Shown in pieces: positions 1-10,151 of a stretch of 64,000 bases of DNA; the stretch's first letter is position 1; every line of letters starts with the position of its first letter. The stretch is from Rhizopus arrhizus (Eukaryota; Mucoromycota; Mucoromycetes; Mucorales; Rhizopodaceae), in the NCBI GenBank assembly GCA_024220505.1, contig JAKZZE010000002.1, forward strand, positions 2,294,001 to 2,358,000, in the 5' to 3' direction. The notes beneath the pieces are model-generated. The model had not been told where the DNA came from. It worked only from the letters and a program-made list of their open reading frames with translations, and did not search any database. Made by a program: the position numbers and the translations under genes.

Positions 1-324
1 TTTTACACGAAAGCAAAAAGCATTTGAGACAGGGCATTTATCAAGTCTCCTTACTATTTGATGTATAGAGTATGAAAGCGTGTGAAAGGGTTTATCCTCT
101 CATTTGAAACAATCCTTACTTGAAAGCGTTCTTTTCCTTTCAAAATGACTAACGACCATTTTTCTAATTTTCCTTTTGGATAAAATCCATCTTTGCTTAT
201 AATCAAACGCGTTTTTTTTTTTAAAAAAAGATGAAACATAAAAGTAGTTTGTACAAACAAGATTTTTTTTTTTATTTATATAATTTCACAAGGAGCGAAA
301 AAAGTTATTTACGGGATTAGTTAT
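1..324. other. left-edge non-coding stretch
   Basis: This AT-rich stretch contains several poly-T/poly-A runs. It lies downstream of the CipC-like gene on the minus strand and presumably includes its 3' UTR. The short ORF on the minus strand at 54-260 has no recognisable domain, and I see no gene here. Confidence 0.5.
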
Positions 325-639
325 TTAGAATTCGTAACCAGTTTGTTGAGTGTAGAGCTTTTGGGCTTCTTCTTCAGCGTGCTTCTTGGCCTTTTGACGG
401 TCAACCCAGTCCATACCCTTGGTTTCAGCAAGATGGTCAATGGAAGCAGCAGCCAAAGCAGCGAGCAAGTTCTTGGCGACGTGGTGGTCGTTTTCAGGGT
501 TAGCACCTTCTTCTTCCTTCTTCTTGTTGTAAGCGCGCATAGCAGCGAAACCACCGGCAGCAGCAAGGAGTTCGTGGGTCCATTCGGCCTTGTGTTCTTC
601 GTTTTCGATCTTGTTGTAAGCTTCTTCGTGGTAGGACAT
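325..639 (-). CDS. CipC-like antibiotic-response protein (DUF3759 family)
   Basis: Single-exon ORF of 104 aa starting MSYHEEAYNKIENEEHKAEW. It has the family layout: an N-terminal acidic helix, a central HELLAAAGGFAAMRAYN segment (about residues 22-38), AKNLLAALAAASIDHLAETKG (about 55-75) and a charged Lys/His/Glu-rich C-terminus. The founding member is the concanamycin-induced protein CipC of Aspergillus. These are small, soluble, often strongly expressed and stress-responsive fungal proteins whose biochemical role is unknown. The length matches the family. The start is the only ATG near the 5' end of the conserved region, followed upstream by a poly-A/T-rich leader. The family assignment comes from the sequence pattern; induction by drugs is known from relatives and not shown here. 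Confidence 0.85.
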   Translation of the reverse strand: MSYHEEAYNKIENEEHKAEWTHELLAAAGGFAAMRAYNKKKEEEGANPENDHHVAKNLLAALAAASIDHLAETKGMDWVDRQKAKKHAEEEAQKLYTQQTGYEF

Positions 640-1333
640 GGTTAGAGTATGAAGAAAAAAAAAAAAAGGAAATGTGAAAACTTGTGCTCTTTTATAGCTT
701 TTTTGACAAATACATACGCCCCATCAGCTTTTTCCTTTTTTTATCTATCATCCGTACATATAAAAAATACAAATTCCGAAGTTTTTTTTCGAGGTACAAA
801 TAATATTATGCATAACCAAACAAAAAAGAAAACAAAAGTGACGCGCTTATCTTTTTTTCAAGTTTCCCAAGCACATTTCAGTTTTTGTTATTGTTACCTT
901 TCTCATTTCCTTTAAAAAGATGGAGGGTTATTTTCCCATTCGTTTTGTTATAAAGGGACAAATGATGTTTTACTTTATGTAAAGTTTAATAGCCGTGTAA
1001 CGCCACAAGCCCTTTTAGCTTACTTTACTAAGCCGAAAACGGATGAAACCTGAACATTTAAGGTTTTTTAAAAGTGAAAAAAAAAAAGTTAAAATAATTT
1101 ATTACCAACACATTCGATTCTTTTTACTTTTATTCAGTACAGAAAAGTGATTCTGCTCGTTTAATAATACACGACACGTACTTGACTAAAAATATACAAG
1201 TCCGTTACATTGCTTAATATTACAAGTTACAACTCCTATCTAAAAAAGATATACCCGAAATGAGGCATTTTTTACTCTTCTTGGCAAATATGCATAGATG
1301 TAAAGAGAGGAAAGAGTGTAAGTTTTATTACTT
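640..1333. other. intergenic region between CipC-like gene and MetAP1
   Basis: It holds the promoter side of the CipC-like gene and the 3' side of the methionine aminopeptidase gene, with poly-T/poly-A runs. The overlapping ORF at 649-915 is low complexity. Nothing else is recognised. Confidence 0.5.
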
Positions 1334-2859
1334 CTATGTTAAAATTTCTACACCAGTTTCAGTAACCAAAAGTGTGTGTTCAAATTGTGCTGAGCGTTTT
1401 CCATCTTTTGTAGTCGCTGTCCATCCATCAGGCCTATATCATACACACGCTTCAATATCCGAATGAATACTAAAAAAAAAGGTTACGTACCACATCAATT
1501 CTTGATGGACGCCTTCACAAATCATTGGTTCGATGGTAAAGATGTGACCTGGTTTTACAACACCAATTGCCTTATTGTCTGTAGATAGCATAAGATACCG
1601 GGTCAACTATTTCAATCAAACTTACTAGCATAGTGAGGTACATTGGGAGCACAATGGAATAGCTGATTGATGCCATGTCCACAAAAAGCACGAACAACTG
1701 AAAATCCATATTGAGTAGCATGATCCTCAATGATCTTTCCAAAATCACGGTATCGAATACCGGGTTTCACTTTATATCTTTAATATCACACATACATACC
1801 TACGAAAAAAAAAAAAAAAAAAAAAAAAGACTTACCAGCAGCAATAGCCAGGTCTAAACATTCACGAGTGACCTGAACCAGTTTTTGTCCGACCTCGTCC
1901 ACGTCACCCACAAGGTAAGTGGCATTGGCATCACCGTGAAATCCACGATAGAAACAGCTGATGTCAATATTAAGAATGTCACCGTTCGCAAGAGGACGTT
2001 GATCGGGAATACCGTGACAAATGACTTTGAAGGATTAAATAAAATGTTAGATAATCGTCATCTCATTTACCTTCATTCAAAGACCTATTAAAGCATACAG
2101 ATCAGTCATTTTATTGACATGATATAATTCAACTTTACGTGCAGCAAGATTTAGGGAAATAATTGTAATTCAGTGGAGAAGGATAAGCTCCACGTTCAAT
2201 GGTTGCTTCATGAACAATACGATCAATTTCATCGGTTGTGATACCCACACGAACCGCTTTAGCTGCGATATCGAGTACTTCTCGAGTGATCTGTTTTGTT
2301 ATTAGATATATGTTATACACACTACCCCTCTTTACCTTGCATGCTTTCTTGACACCTTCAATTTCTTCAGAGTTCAAAACCTTGATTTCAGAGCTTCTTG
2401 CCATGAATTCAGATTTAGGAATACCTTTCTTTGGCATTAGTAAACTAGTTTGGATTTCCTTTATGATTACCTGTTTCAGCATAATCAGGTCGTTGAATCT
2501 CTTCAGGTACTTGGCGTCTGGGGGAAAGAGGATAAACAGCACGAAGAGGACCAGCATATTTAAAGGTCTTGAAAGGTTCATAAGGCTCTTTTTTTAAATA
2601 TAAGTATTCCAACGCCTTTTTTCTGAGTATGCTACTTTTAATTTACCTCTGTGATTACCGTGATTCGCCTTGTGAACTCCCTTTTATGACAAATGAGTCA
2701 ATGAATACATAAAACTTTTATTTTTACCCAACTCTTTTTGAAGCAATCTTGAGAACAAAAGAATGAACCTTCAGTCTTGTTTAACTTAATACAAGTAGGG
2801 CACTGAAGGTGAGCTTCGTTTTTACAATCAACTGCGGCACAATTGGACTTTTCTGACAT
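1334..2859 (-). CDS. MAP1: methionine aminopeptidase type 1 (MetAP1), multi-exon
   Basis: The gene removes the initiator methionine from nascent cytosolic proteins. The reading begins [20 protein letters not shown] and continues with an N-terminal zinc finger of the MYND/C6H2 type (Cys/His spaced within residues 7-43), which helps ribosome association in known MetAP1s. The catalytic M24 domain follows through about eight short exons. The motifs [41 protein letters not shown] and FEHTLL supply the two Asp, one His and two Glu ligands of the dinuclear metal site, so all five are present. Visible exons include 2728-2859 and 2647-2680, with GT-AG introns of about 45-60 bp. One later intron contains a poly-A run at 1804-1828. 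The stop (TAG) at 1334 follows [12 protein letters not shown]. Only the internal exon at 2135-2581 is long enough to appear as an ORF. Confidence 0.93.
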
Positions 2860-3544
2860 TGAGAAAATTGAAAAAATATAATAGAAAAATTTTATTTTTT
2901 TGAAACTGGTGTGCAGCCCTCTCTCTCTCTCTCTCTTTTGACGCGCGGTGGTTTAAACCTTTTTTCTTATTATTTGTTTCTACTTTGTGCATGATTCTCC
3001 TTGTTTACTTGATGATTCTAAAAGTGAATTGATCATGTATTCAAGATAAGTCCATTGGATTGTGCCGTTCTTAGTTCCAATACAAATGACCGCTACCCCT
3101 TTTTATTTGGCATCAAACAACTCAGAATACTGTGAATTTGTAATCAAGCTTTACAGGCAAAGAACACAACAGGCCGTCATGTTATCTTGTACAAAAAGTT
3201 GTTTTCTCACAGTAGAGTGTGGTTAAGAGAGATTGGGATGCAGATTGTGTGATGCAATAAAAAACAAGTATAAAGTTACAAATTTGAATTTAAAAGCCTG
3301 CATTTTTTGTAATTTGCTTTAGATCAAAGTATAAAGAAGAAAGGCTGAATTGAATCAAACACTTGTATAGCATACCTTTTATCTTTTTGATTTTCCAGCT
3401 ATAAAAGAAGATCATTTGTTGGCAAGGTGCTTGAAATCTGTATCTTTTGCTTGGTCTTGATATACATGTACCACATTCAATTACATATTTATTCTCCTAC
3501 TTGAAAATATTTTATTTTCTTCTTTTTTTCTTTAAAAACAAATC
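2860..3544. other. divergent intergenic region, MetAP1 / CYSTM gene
   Basis: This 685-bp region lies between two divergently transcribed genes and must hold both promoters. It contains a short CT microsatellite at 2920-2937. No RNA gene or other ORF is recognised. Confidence 0.5.
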
Positions 3545-3856
3545 ATGTCTTACGCACCTCAAAATGCCGGTTATTACGGAAATCAACCACCTCAACCGCA
3601 AGGCGGTTACTATCCTCCTCCACCTCAACAACAAGGCGGTTACTATCCTCCACCTCAACAGCAAGGCGGTTACTATCAACCTGCGTAAGATATAAAGAGA
3701 AAAAAACACTCATGTCTTTGACTGAATCAATCTTTCTCTAGTCCCCCTCCTCAAACTGTGATTGTTCAACAACAACCTCAAAGGCATGATGATGATTGCT
3801 GTACGGCTTGTATGGCTGGTATGCTTTGCTGTTGTTTATTAGAAGAATGCACTTAA
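3545..3856 (+). CDS. small Gly/Pro/Gln/Tyr-rich protein with cysteine-rich tail (CYSTM-like)
   Basis: Two exons, 3545-3684 and 3742-3856, give an 84-aa protein. The N-terminal half is a repeat of the type QGGYYPPPQQ, encoded by three tandem units of roughly 30 bp at about 3599-3675. The C-terminus ends DDDCCTACMAGMLCCCLLEECT, the pattern of a cysteine-rich transmembrane module. Such CYSTM proteins are tail-anchored, often palmitoylated and linked to stress tolerance in plants and fungi. The phase is continuous across the GT-AG intron, and the short ORF visible in another frame over exon 1 is a shadow. The family is assigned from composition and tail pattern. Function here is inferred. Confidence 0.8.
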
Positions 3857-4774
3857 CATCCACCTTCCAACGTCTTTCATACACAACCTAGAAGTATCTA
3901 ATAAATCGATTTCTAAAAATCAAAAAAAAAACGTGCAAGAAAAGTTGTACAACACAAACATACATTCAGAAACTCTTTTATCATTCAACTTATAATATTT
4001 CCATAAAAATACAATTCAAGCTTTTCTTGCCTATTTGTGTATTTATAGCAATTTGATCAAAGATGAATGTTCTTTATTTGGGTAAATTATCGGGTAATTA
4101 AATACCCTTTGGACAGTACCATGGATCATGAACTATGTTCCTGAATTATTGTTATTTGCTTGACATGTTGATACGTATCTAGATGAGGTAAATCAACGAA
4201 AAATACAGTCCAACTGTAAAGCAGTTTTGTGATGTCTAGCACACTGAGGCAAGAATACGTGAACATGTATTGCACTTGACTGTAGAAATCGTTAAAAACA
4301 AGTAGAAGCTCACTTTCCTTTCTCTCAAAAGCCTCTTTGTCTCTTTTCCAAAGAGGTTAAAGATTTAATTCCCATAATAAAGATTCAGACTTGGGTTTTG
4401 TATGTTACTAGACAAGGTGAGGGAAGTTTTTTTTTTAAGGTGAAGATCGCTTTTTGAAAATAGTCCGGTCCGGAAATACACGGAGGCTCTTCCTCCTTTC
4501 ATCATGTATACATTGTTACTACTTGAATATTATAGATTTCCATCCATTAAAACTTCCTCTTTTTTCACTATTTAGGCAAGTATATCAAGAAAAATAACTA
4601 TAAAGAACAGTGGATGAAACCGTTAAATCCCACTGATCTCGATATGAACATAACAGGAGACTAACATCTTCATTTTCCTATAACTCAACTTTTTTGTATC
4701 ACTTCAACATTTTTTCAATTCATCCATCACACCATTTCAACACTCTATTTTTTTTTACACTGACGTAAACAGCT
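3857..4774. other. intergenic region upstream of ribosomal protein uL2
   Basis: About 0.9 kb with no ORF of note. It includes the 3' side of the CYSTM gene and the promoter of the uL2 gene. A GC-rich palindromic box CCGGTCCGG stands out at about 4464-4472 in otherwise AT-rich DNA. Pyrimidine-rich sequence precedes the uL2 start. Confidence 0.4.
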
Positions 4775-5592
4775 ATGGGTCGTGTCATTCGTGCTCAGAG
4801 AAAGGGTGCTGGATCCATCTTCAAATCCCACACTGTCGGTCGTAAGGGTGCTGCCAAGTTGCGAGTTTTCGACTTTGCCGAACGCCACGGTTATGTTCGT
4901 GGTATTGTCAAGGAAATCGTCCACGATCCCGGAAGAGGTGCTCCTCTTGCCAAGGTTGTTTTCCGTGACCCTTACAAGTAAGCGACTCGAGCATGTCCTT
5001 TGAAAGCAAGTTATTGAACGTGTTTATTAGGTACAAGCTCCGTACTGAAACCTTCATTGCCACCGAAGGAATGTACACTGGCCAGTTCATCTATGCTGGT
5101 AAGAAGGCCTCTTTGAACATTGGTAACGTCATGCCCTTGGCCTCCATGCCCGAAGGTACTGTGATCTGTAACGTTGAAGAAAAGGTGGGTGACCGTGGTG
5201 CTATTGCTCGTACCTCTGGTAACTATGCTACCATCATCGGTCACGGTGATGATGGCAAGACCCGTATCCGTCTCCCCTCCGGTTCCAAGAAGGTCATTCC
5301 TTCCACCTCTCGTGCCGTCGTCGGTATTGTTGCTGGTGGTGGTCGTATCGACAAGCCTCTCTTGAAGGCCGGTCGTGCTTACCACAAATACAGAGTCAAG
5401 CGTAACAGCTGGCCCAAGACTCGTGGTGTTGCCATGAACCCCGTCGATCACCCTCACGGTGGTGGTAACCATCAACACATCGGTAAGGCTTCTACCATGG
5501 CCCGTGATTCTCCTGCCGGTCAAAAGGTCGGTTTGATTGCTGCTCGTCGTACTGGTCTTTTGCGTGGTACCAAGAAGGTCAAGGATGCTTAA
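4775..5592 (+). CDS. RPL2: 60S ribosomal protein L8 (uL2)
   Basis: Two exons, 4775-4977 and 5031-5592, encode 254 aa, the usual length of eukaryotic uL2. The protein is a core component of the large subunit near the peptidyl-transferase centre. Exon 1 begins [20 protein letters not shown]. The second exon carries the hallmark [20 protein letters not shown] and [20 protein letters not shown], which contains the universally conserved histidine region. The 53-bp intron sits in the DPY/KYK segment, so TACAA|GTACAAG joins in phase. Codon use is biased to C/T-ending codons compared with neighbouring genes, consistent with high expression. The large antisense ORF over exon 2 is a shadow. Confidence 0.97.
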
Positions 5593-5831
5593 ATGCACTT
5601 TACTGTTTTTATTTTGGTAGATTCAGAACAAACAAAAATAAACAATATGCAAACAAATCAGAGGATATAGACGTGTGTGTGTGTGTGAGAAAGCCTTGCA
5701 TTTAAAGATGATACAACTTTTAGATAAGTCGTTGATTACCACCAAATTAGGAAACCTTTTTAAGCGGAACCACTCAAATTTTGTGATTTTGAGCGACTTC
5801 TTTTCGTAATTTCAAAAAAATTGGTTTTCTA

Positions 5832-7007
5832 ATGGGTAAAAAAAAAAGATCTTGTTGAATGGATGAGAGAAAAGTTGAAAAGAAAAATTATTCTTATTTT
5901 TTTTTTTAAAAAAAAACAGCTGAGAGCGTAAACGATTTTATTGCAGGTACAACAAAGTATACTATTTGATAAGGAAAAATATAAAGTCGGAAAAAAAAAT
6001 GGTTTTAACAAAAAGTTCTATGGATTTGTTTTTCTTTAGGTTGGATCAGTGGTGTAGCAGGGATTATTGTAGGAAGTCCTTTAGATGTTTTGAAAGTAAT
6101 GAATATGAATAAGATGATGTAATATTAAATTATTTTGGTACAGGCAAGATTACAGGCACCGATGGATAAACACCAGGAAAGGGGATCTTGGAATACATTA
6201 AAGTGCATGATCCAGTTAGAAGGGGTAGAATGCAAAAGATAGGTTTCTTGTCGATTGACATCACCTAGATAGGATCCATGTTCAAAGGTGTTCTTTCACC
6301 CATCGTTGGTTTAGCAGGTTTAAACGCACTCTTATTTCTAGCTTATGGGACCCTCTTGCGTTGCTTTGAGTATGAAAAGGAACCAAGTTTACTACAAGTG
6401 TATCTTGCTGGTGCAGGTGCAGGGTTTACCTGCTTTTTATTCTCAACCCCTACAGATCTAGTCAAAATCAAGGCACAGATAACAAGGCTCCCCAAGAGCA
6501 GTTTACAGATCACGAAAGAAGTATATCAGGCGAGCGGCATAAAAGGTGATGTCCTAGAGCGATGAGGGGAGGATGAGTACTGAGATGACTGTAGGATTCT
6601 ATCAAGGTGGGCTGGTGACCGTCATGCGTGATTCACCCAGCTACGGTATCTATTTCTGTGCCTATGAAGGTCTGAAACGAGGCTTGGATGCGAACGAGAC
6701 AACAAAAGAGGCTTGGAAATTTCTTTTGGCAGGAGGTTTGGCAGGGACCCTGTCATGGGCCTCTATTTATCCACTGGACGTGGTCAAATCGCGTCTACAG
6801 ATGCAGTATGAAGGAGACAGTTTTGAATCCACAAGGTTATTGGTGATCGATCGACCTTATATGTCCATCAAGGACTGTATCCTGCGGTCCTATCGATCAG
6901 AAGGCATCGCTGTCTTCTTCAGAGGTCTTTGGCCAACTCTTTTAAGAGCATTTCCTGTGAACGCGGTTACTTTTTATGTTTATGAATTAATGATTGGTAT
7001 TTTGTAA
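5832..7007 (+). CDS. mitochondrial carrier family protein (SLC25 type)
   Basis: A transporter of the mitochondrial inner membrane, substrate unknown. Three carrier repeats each show the PX[DE] signature: SPLDVLKARLQ, TPTDLVKIKAQ and YPLDVVKSRLQ, with GWISGVAGIIVGSPLD at the start of helix 1 and RGLWPTLLRAFPVNAVTFYV near the C-terminus. My exon model is 5832-5835, 6040-6095, 6144-6224, 6269-6545 and 6595-7007, which gives exactly 276 aa in continuous phase. The first coding exon would be only ATGG (4 nt), followed by a 204-bp intron. That start is the least certain part, but the acceptor and phase fit. The protein resembles the SLC25A45/47/48 and basic amino acid/carnitine carrier branch, without enough evidence to name a substrate. 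Confidence 0.88.
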
Positions 7008-7342
7008 TAAACAAAAAGGGGCTCTTTATTCCCTTCTCTTTACCCTCTCTTTGCTTACCTTCTTCAATCGTTTCATGCATCCTTTCTTGTTCCTTTCATC
7101 GCATCACTCTTTTTGTAACATAGACAAGAGAGTCTTTGCGAGATAGGAAGTATGAAATAGTATAGAATAAAACAAGTCAATTCTTTATTTAAAATGATGG
7201 TTGAGAATAGTCTAAATTCAAGAAAGCAGATTTTGTATAATAGATCAAGTCGTTCAATTTGACACAGCAGCTGTTGGCTTCATCACAACTGTAAGAAGTA
7301 TAAAGAGATGATGATTAAAGCATAACAGCAAATAAGAGGCAA

Positions 7343-7391
<49 letters not shown>

Positions 7392-10151
7392 CATTTCATC
7401 TTGATAAATCATAGCTAAACAAATCAAGGACTGATATTGTTTCAGACGATACTGGGATATGAGTCACGCTTTCTATTGTCGCACTCTTTGGTAACGTTTC
7501 TAATCACAAAGCACTTTTATACACGAATCAACCAAAAATAAAAGGACTAGTTCTTCTGTATTTGACCAGCTGGACTATAAATAAAATGAAGAAGGATCAC
7601 AATGTGTTTAGGAACGAGCAAGTTAGTGAAGCCCATGCTGAGCGTTACTCATATGCTCTTGATCGCCCGATCCTTGCAAGACATTCCGAATGCCTGTGTT
7701 TGGACCATGCGTTTATGCTTCACTACTGATGATTGTCTAAAGGGGGTAACGTAGTCAAACAGTTGAATAGCTAGAGTACACAGCCACTGATCATCATTCT
7801 AGACTCTCTTATGGATAAGTTGGTAAGGTTTTAGTCTTTAGGAATGATGATGTAATTTTTCATAAAACAACTTTATTGGGCCCTTTTCTTTCCTGTTGTT
7901 TTACATTCATTGTTTTATTCAGCATATACAGTATAGGTTATGAAACACGTTGTATAGCATCTGCGATACACGTAGAATAGACTTCTTGACAAGACTCGCT
8001 GCTGTTGAAGGACAGTAAGCTGAACCTGAAGATAAAAAAAAAAAAGGGGGCAACATGGATACGATATCAAACCAAAAACTGTTGTATCACTTGGGCTATC
8101 TGCACTTGTAGTAACTATCACGAGCCGATTTGGAGTATGAAACAAAGTACATAAAAAGCAAAACACTTTCAGGCTTACACAAAAGTAAAACGGGAGGCAA
8201 CTGACTTTACTCTTGCCCATTTTCTTTTATGATGGCAAGCATCATCTGCAGGAGATGATGAGATTTGTTGGATACATAACCAGTGGCTGCCCTGCTTTTT
8301 TGTTATCCCCTTCATTCCTATTGGTGTACCCAAACCAACGGATGGATTCCTTTTGGACACTTTGCCCAGGTTTAACCTTCAAGTGGCATCACGATCGCAA
8401 AGATGTCAAGCGCTGAAGTTCCCCAAAAGCGCAATAGAAAAAGGAAGAATCAAGTGATGTAAGAAGCTATTCTTTATTTAGTGCGTTTCATGGCATTCGT
8501 AAACAAAGAGTATGACTTGTCTTCTTGATACCCTATTGTTATTTTTTTGAAATATAGACATGTGCTTTGACCCCCTTGATAGGAGTCCACATAGCTGTAA
8601 TCCTTATTTTTATATTAAAAAGTCTCGAAAATTTATTCAACGATCGAAAGGATAAAGGAAAAAAAAGAACTGTCAAGATTCAGATTGATTGGCGCTTGCT
8701 CTTATAAATCATGGTATTAGCCTCTAAAAGGTTTTCAGTGTACTCTAGAGACTCCACTTTTATTTTGATAAAAGTTTAATATAATCATGCAGTAAGGGTA
8801 TTATTTCAGGGTTGAGATACATTCAATCAAAAGGATCTTGGAATACTTTGTATCACATCAATCTCTTGTCAACAACTATGGCCGGTATTTTAGGTATGTC
8901 ATCTCAGACTAATAAAACTTTTCTTGTCATTCAATACACCCTACACAATGATAAATACCCTTCAAATGGTTTTCTATATGAAAATTGTCTGTGCGTTGGT
9001 CATAAATAATACTATTCTTTGAGCGGATAGAAAGAATAAAATGTAATACAGGTTTCATCATCCTACTTTGTTGGGAACAGTCTATTGTATTCAACAAGGA
9101 CACAATAAATCAATATCCATTTTATACAGCAAGTCTGTCTAAAACGACCTTTGTCATCCCCTCTCCCTTCATGACTTTTCACATCCGGATAACAAACCAA
9201 GTTTAAACTCAATACGCTTATCCCCACTCTGTTATTTCACAAAAAGTGTTTGCTGTCCTTGCGGTCACATGGCCAAATCAAAGGTCACTGTGTCCAAGAT
9301 GACTGCCATGCCTTGTCCACAGTCGTCCAGAAACGTCTTGTTTCAAAACAGACTGAATCTGTATATGATTGGCACCACCCTGTTTTGTACCAAAAGGGGG
9401 GGGGGACATCAGAGGAAGATGGCAAAAAAATTGTCATAAACGAAGCAGGCTGACATCCGTGGCAGGATGACTTTTCGTGACTTGCCTTTTTAGCCGTGGA
9501 CAGAGGCATTTGACTCTAGCGATCTCTGTTCCACCTTCTTTTTGTAGTATCGTGATACGTGGGATGTTTCAAAAGAATTGAACAATGCCGCTAAAATCTT
9601 GTAGGCTTCAGAAAAAAAAAACATCTCTTTCAACCATCGCATATTTATATTTCATCGTGGCCATTTTTTAAACATTTCACATCCTATTTTGAAAGAAAAA
9701 AGCCAGTGGATAGACTGAAATACAATTGTTGAAAGAGTGTATTCAAGCCTCAGTACACCCTTGAGCGATTGGAGGGAGATTGGTTCGTTTTTGGAGACAG
9801 TCTGAATAGTTTGTATTTTCTTTCTGATGGACGGAGCGAGTGATGAGTTTGCCAAAGGGTGTATGAGGGCTAAAAATGTGACAAGACGTGATATGACCAT
9901 GAATTAGGAAGACTTGATATGTAAGGGGTTAATTGGAAGATAATCAGTCTATATGAAGAAATACTAATGCAGCAATGCATGATTGGATAGACGATTTTAT
10001 TCGAGTGGCACCTGATAGTACATCCAGTTATGAATTGAGTACAAGTGATGGAAGCATGCTCTGACTAAAACAGAGTGCGTCTATCGATCAACAAGTAGGA
10101 CGATGTATAAAAAGTATAAGAAAGAAAAATTTAGCATAATTAAGTTTTTAT
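7008..10151. other. 3.1-kb region without a convincing gene
   Basis: Only short ORFs occur here. A 46-T run lies at 7346-7391. On the minus strand several stop-free blocks end or begin at plausible splice sites: a block ending in a TAA at 7189 (…NLDYSQPSF) with an AATAAA-like signal just beyond it, and others around 7400-7560, 7650-7770 and 8170-8450. They do not join into one reading frame and match no family I know. The minus ORF 9652-9900 begins with a hydrophobic, signal-peptide-like MVISRLVTFLALIHPLA but is otherwise unrecognised. Possibilities are a fast-evolving multi-exon gene, a non-coding transcript or decayed coding sequence. Confidence 0.3.

Noticed and set aside
3512..3709. Minus-strand ORF with LLLRWRRIVTAL-like repeats
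   Set aside because: It is the antisense reading of the tandem repeats in the CYSTM gene exon 1, which has a coherent splice model.
5011..5598. Long minus-strand ORF of 195 codons opposite ribosomal protein uL2
   Set aside because: It is a mirror of the strongly codon-biased uL2 exon 2. It is rich in Thr/Ser/Val without any family pattern, and the plus strand is unambiguous.
7346..7391. 46-T run considered as a retroposed poly(A) tail
   Set aside because: Comparable runs occur at many other places in the window without a cDNA-like body or target-site duplication.
8812..9009. ORF containing GSWNTL, resembling a string in the mitochondrial carrier
   Set aside because: The match to the carrier is only about 14 bp (GGATCTTGGAATAC) with no similarity on either side, so a gene duplication is not supported.
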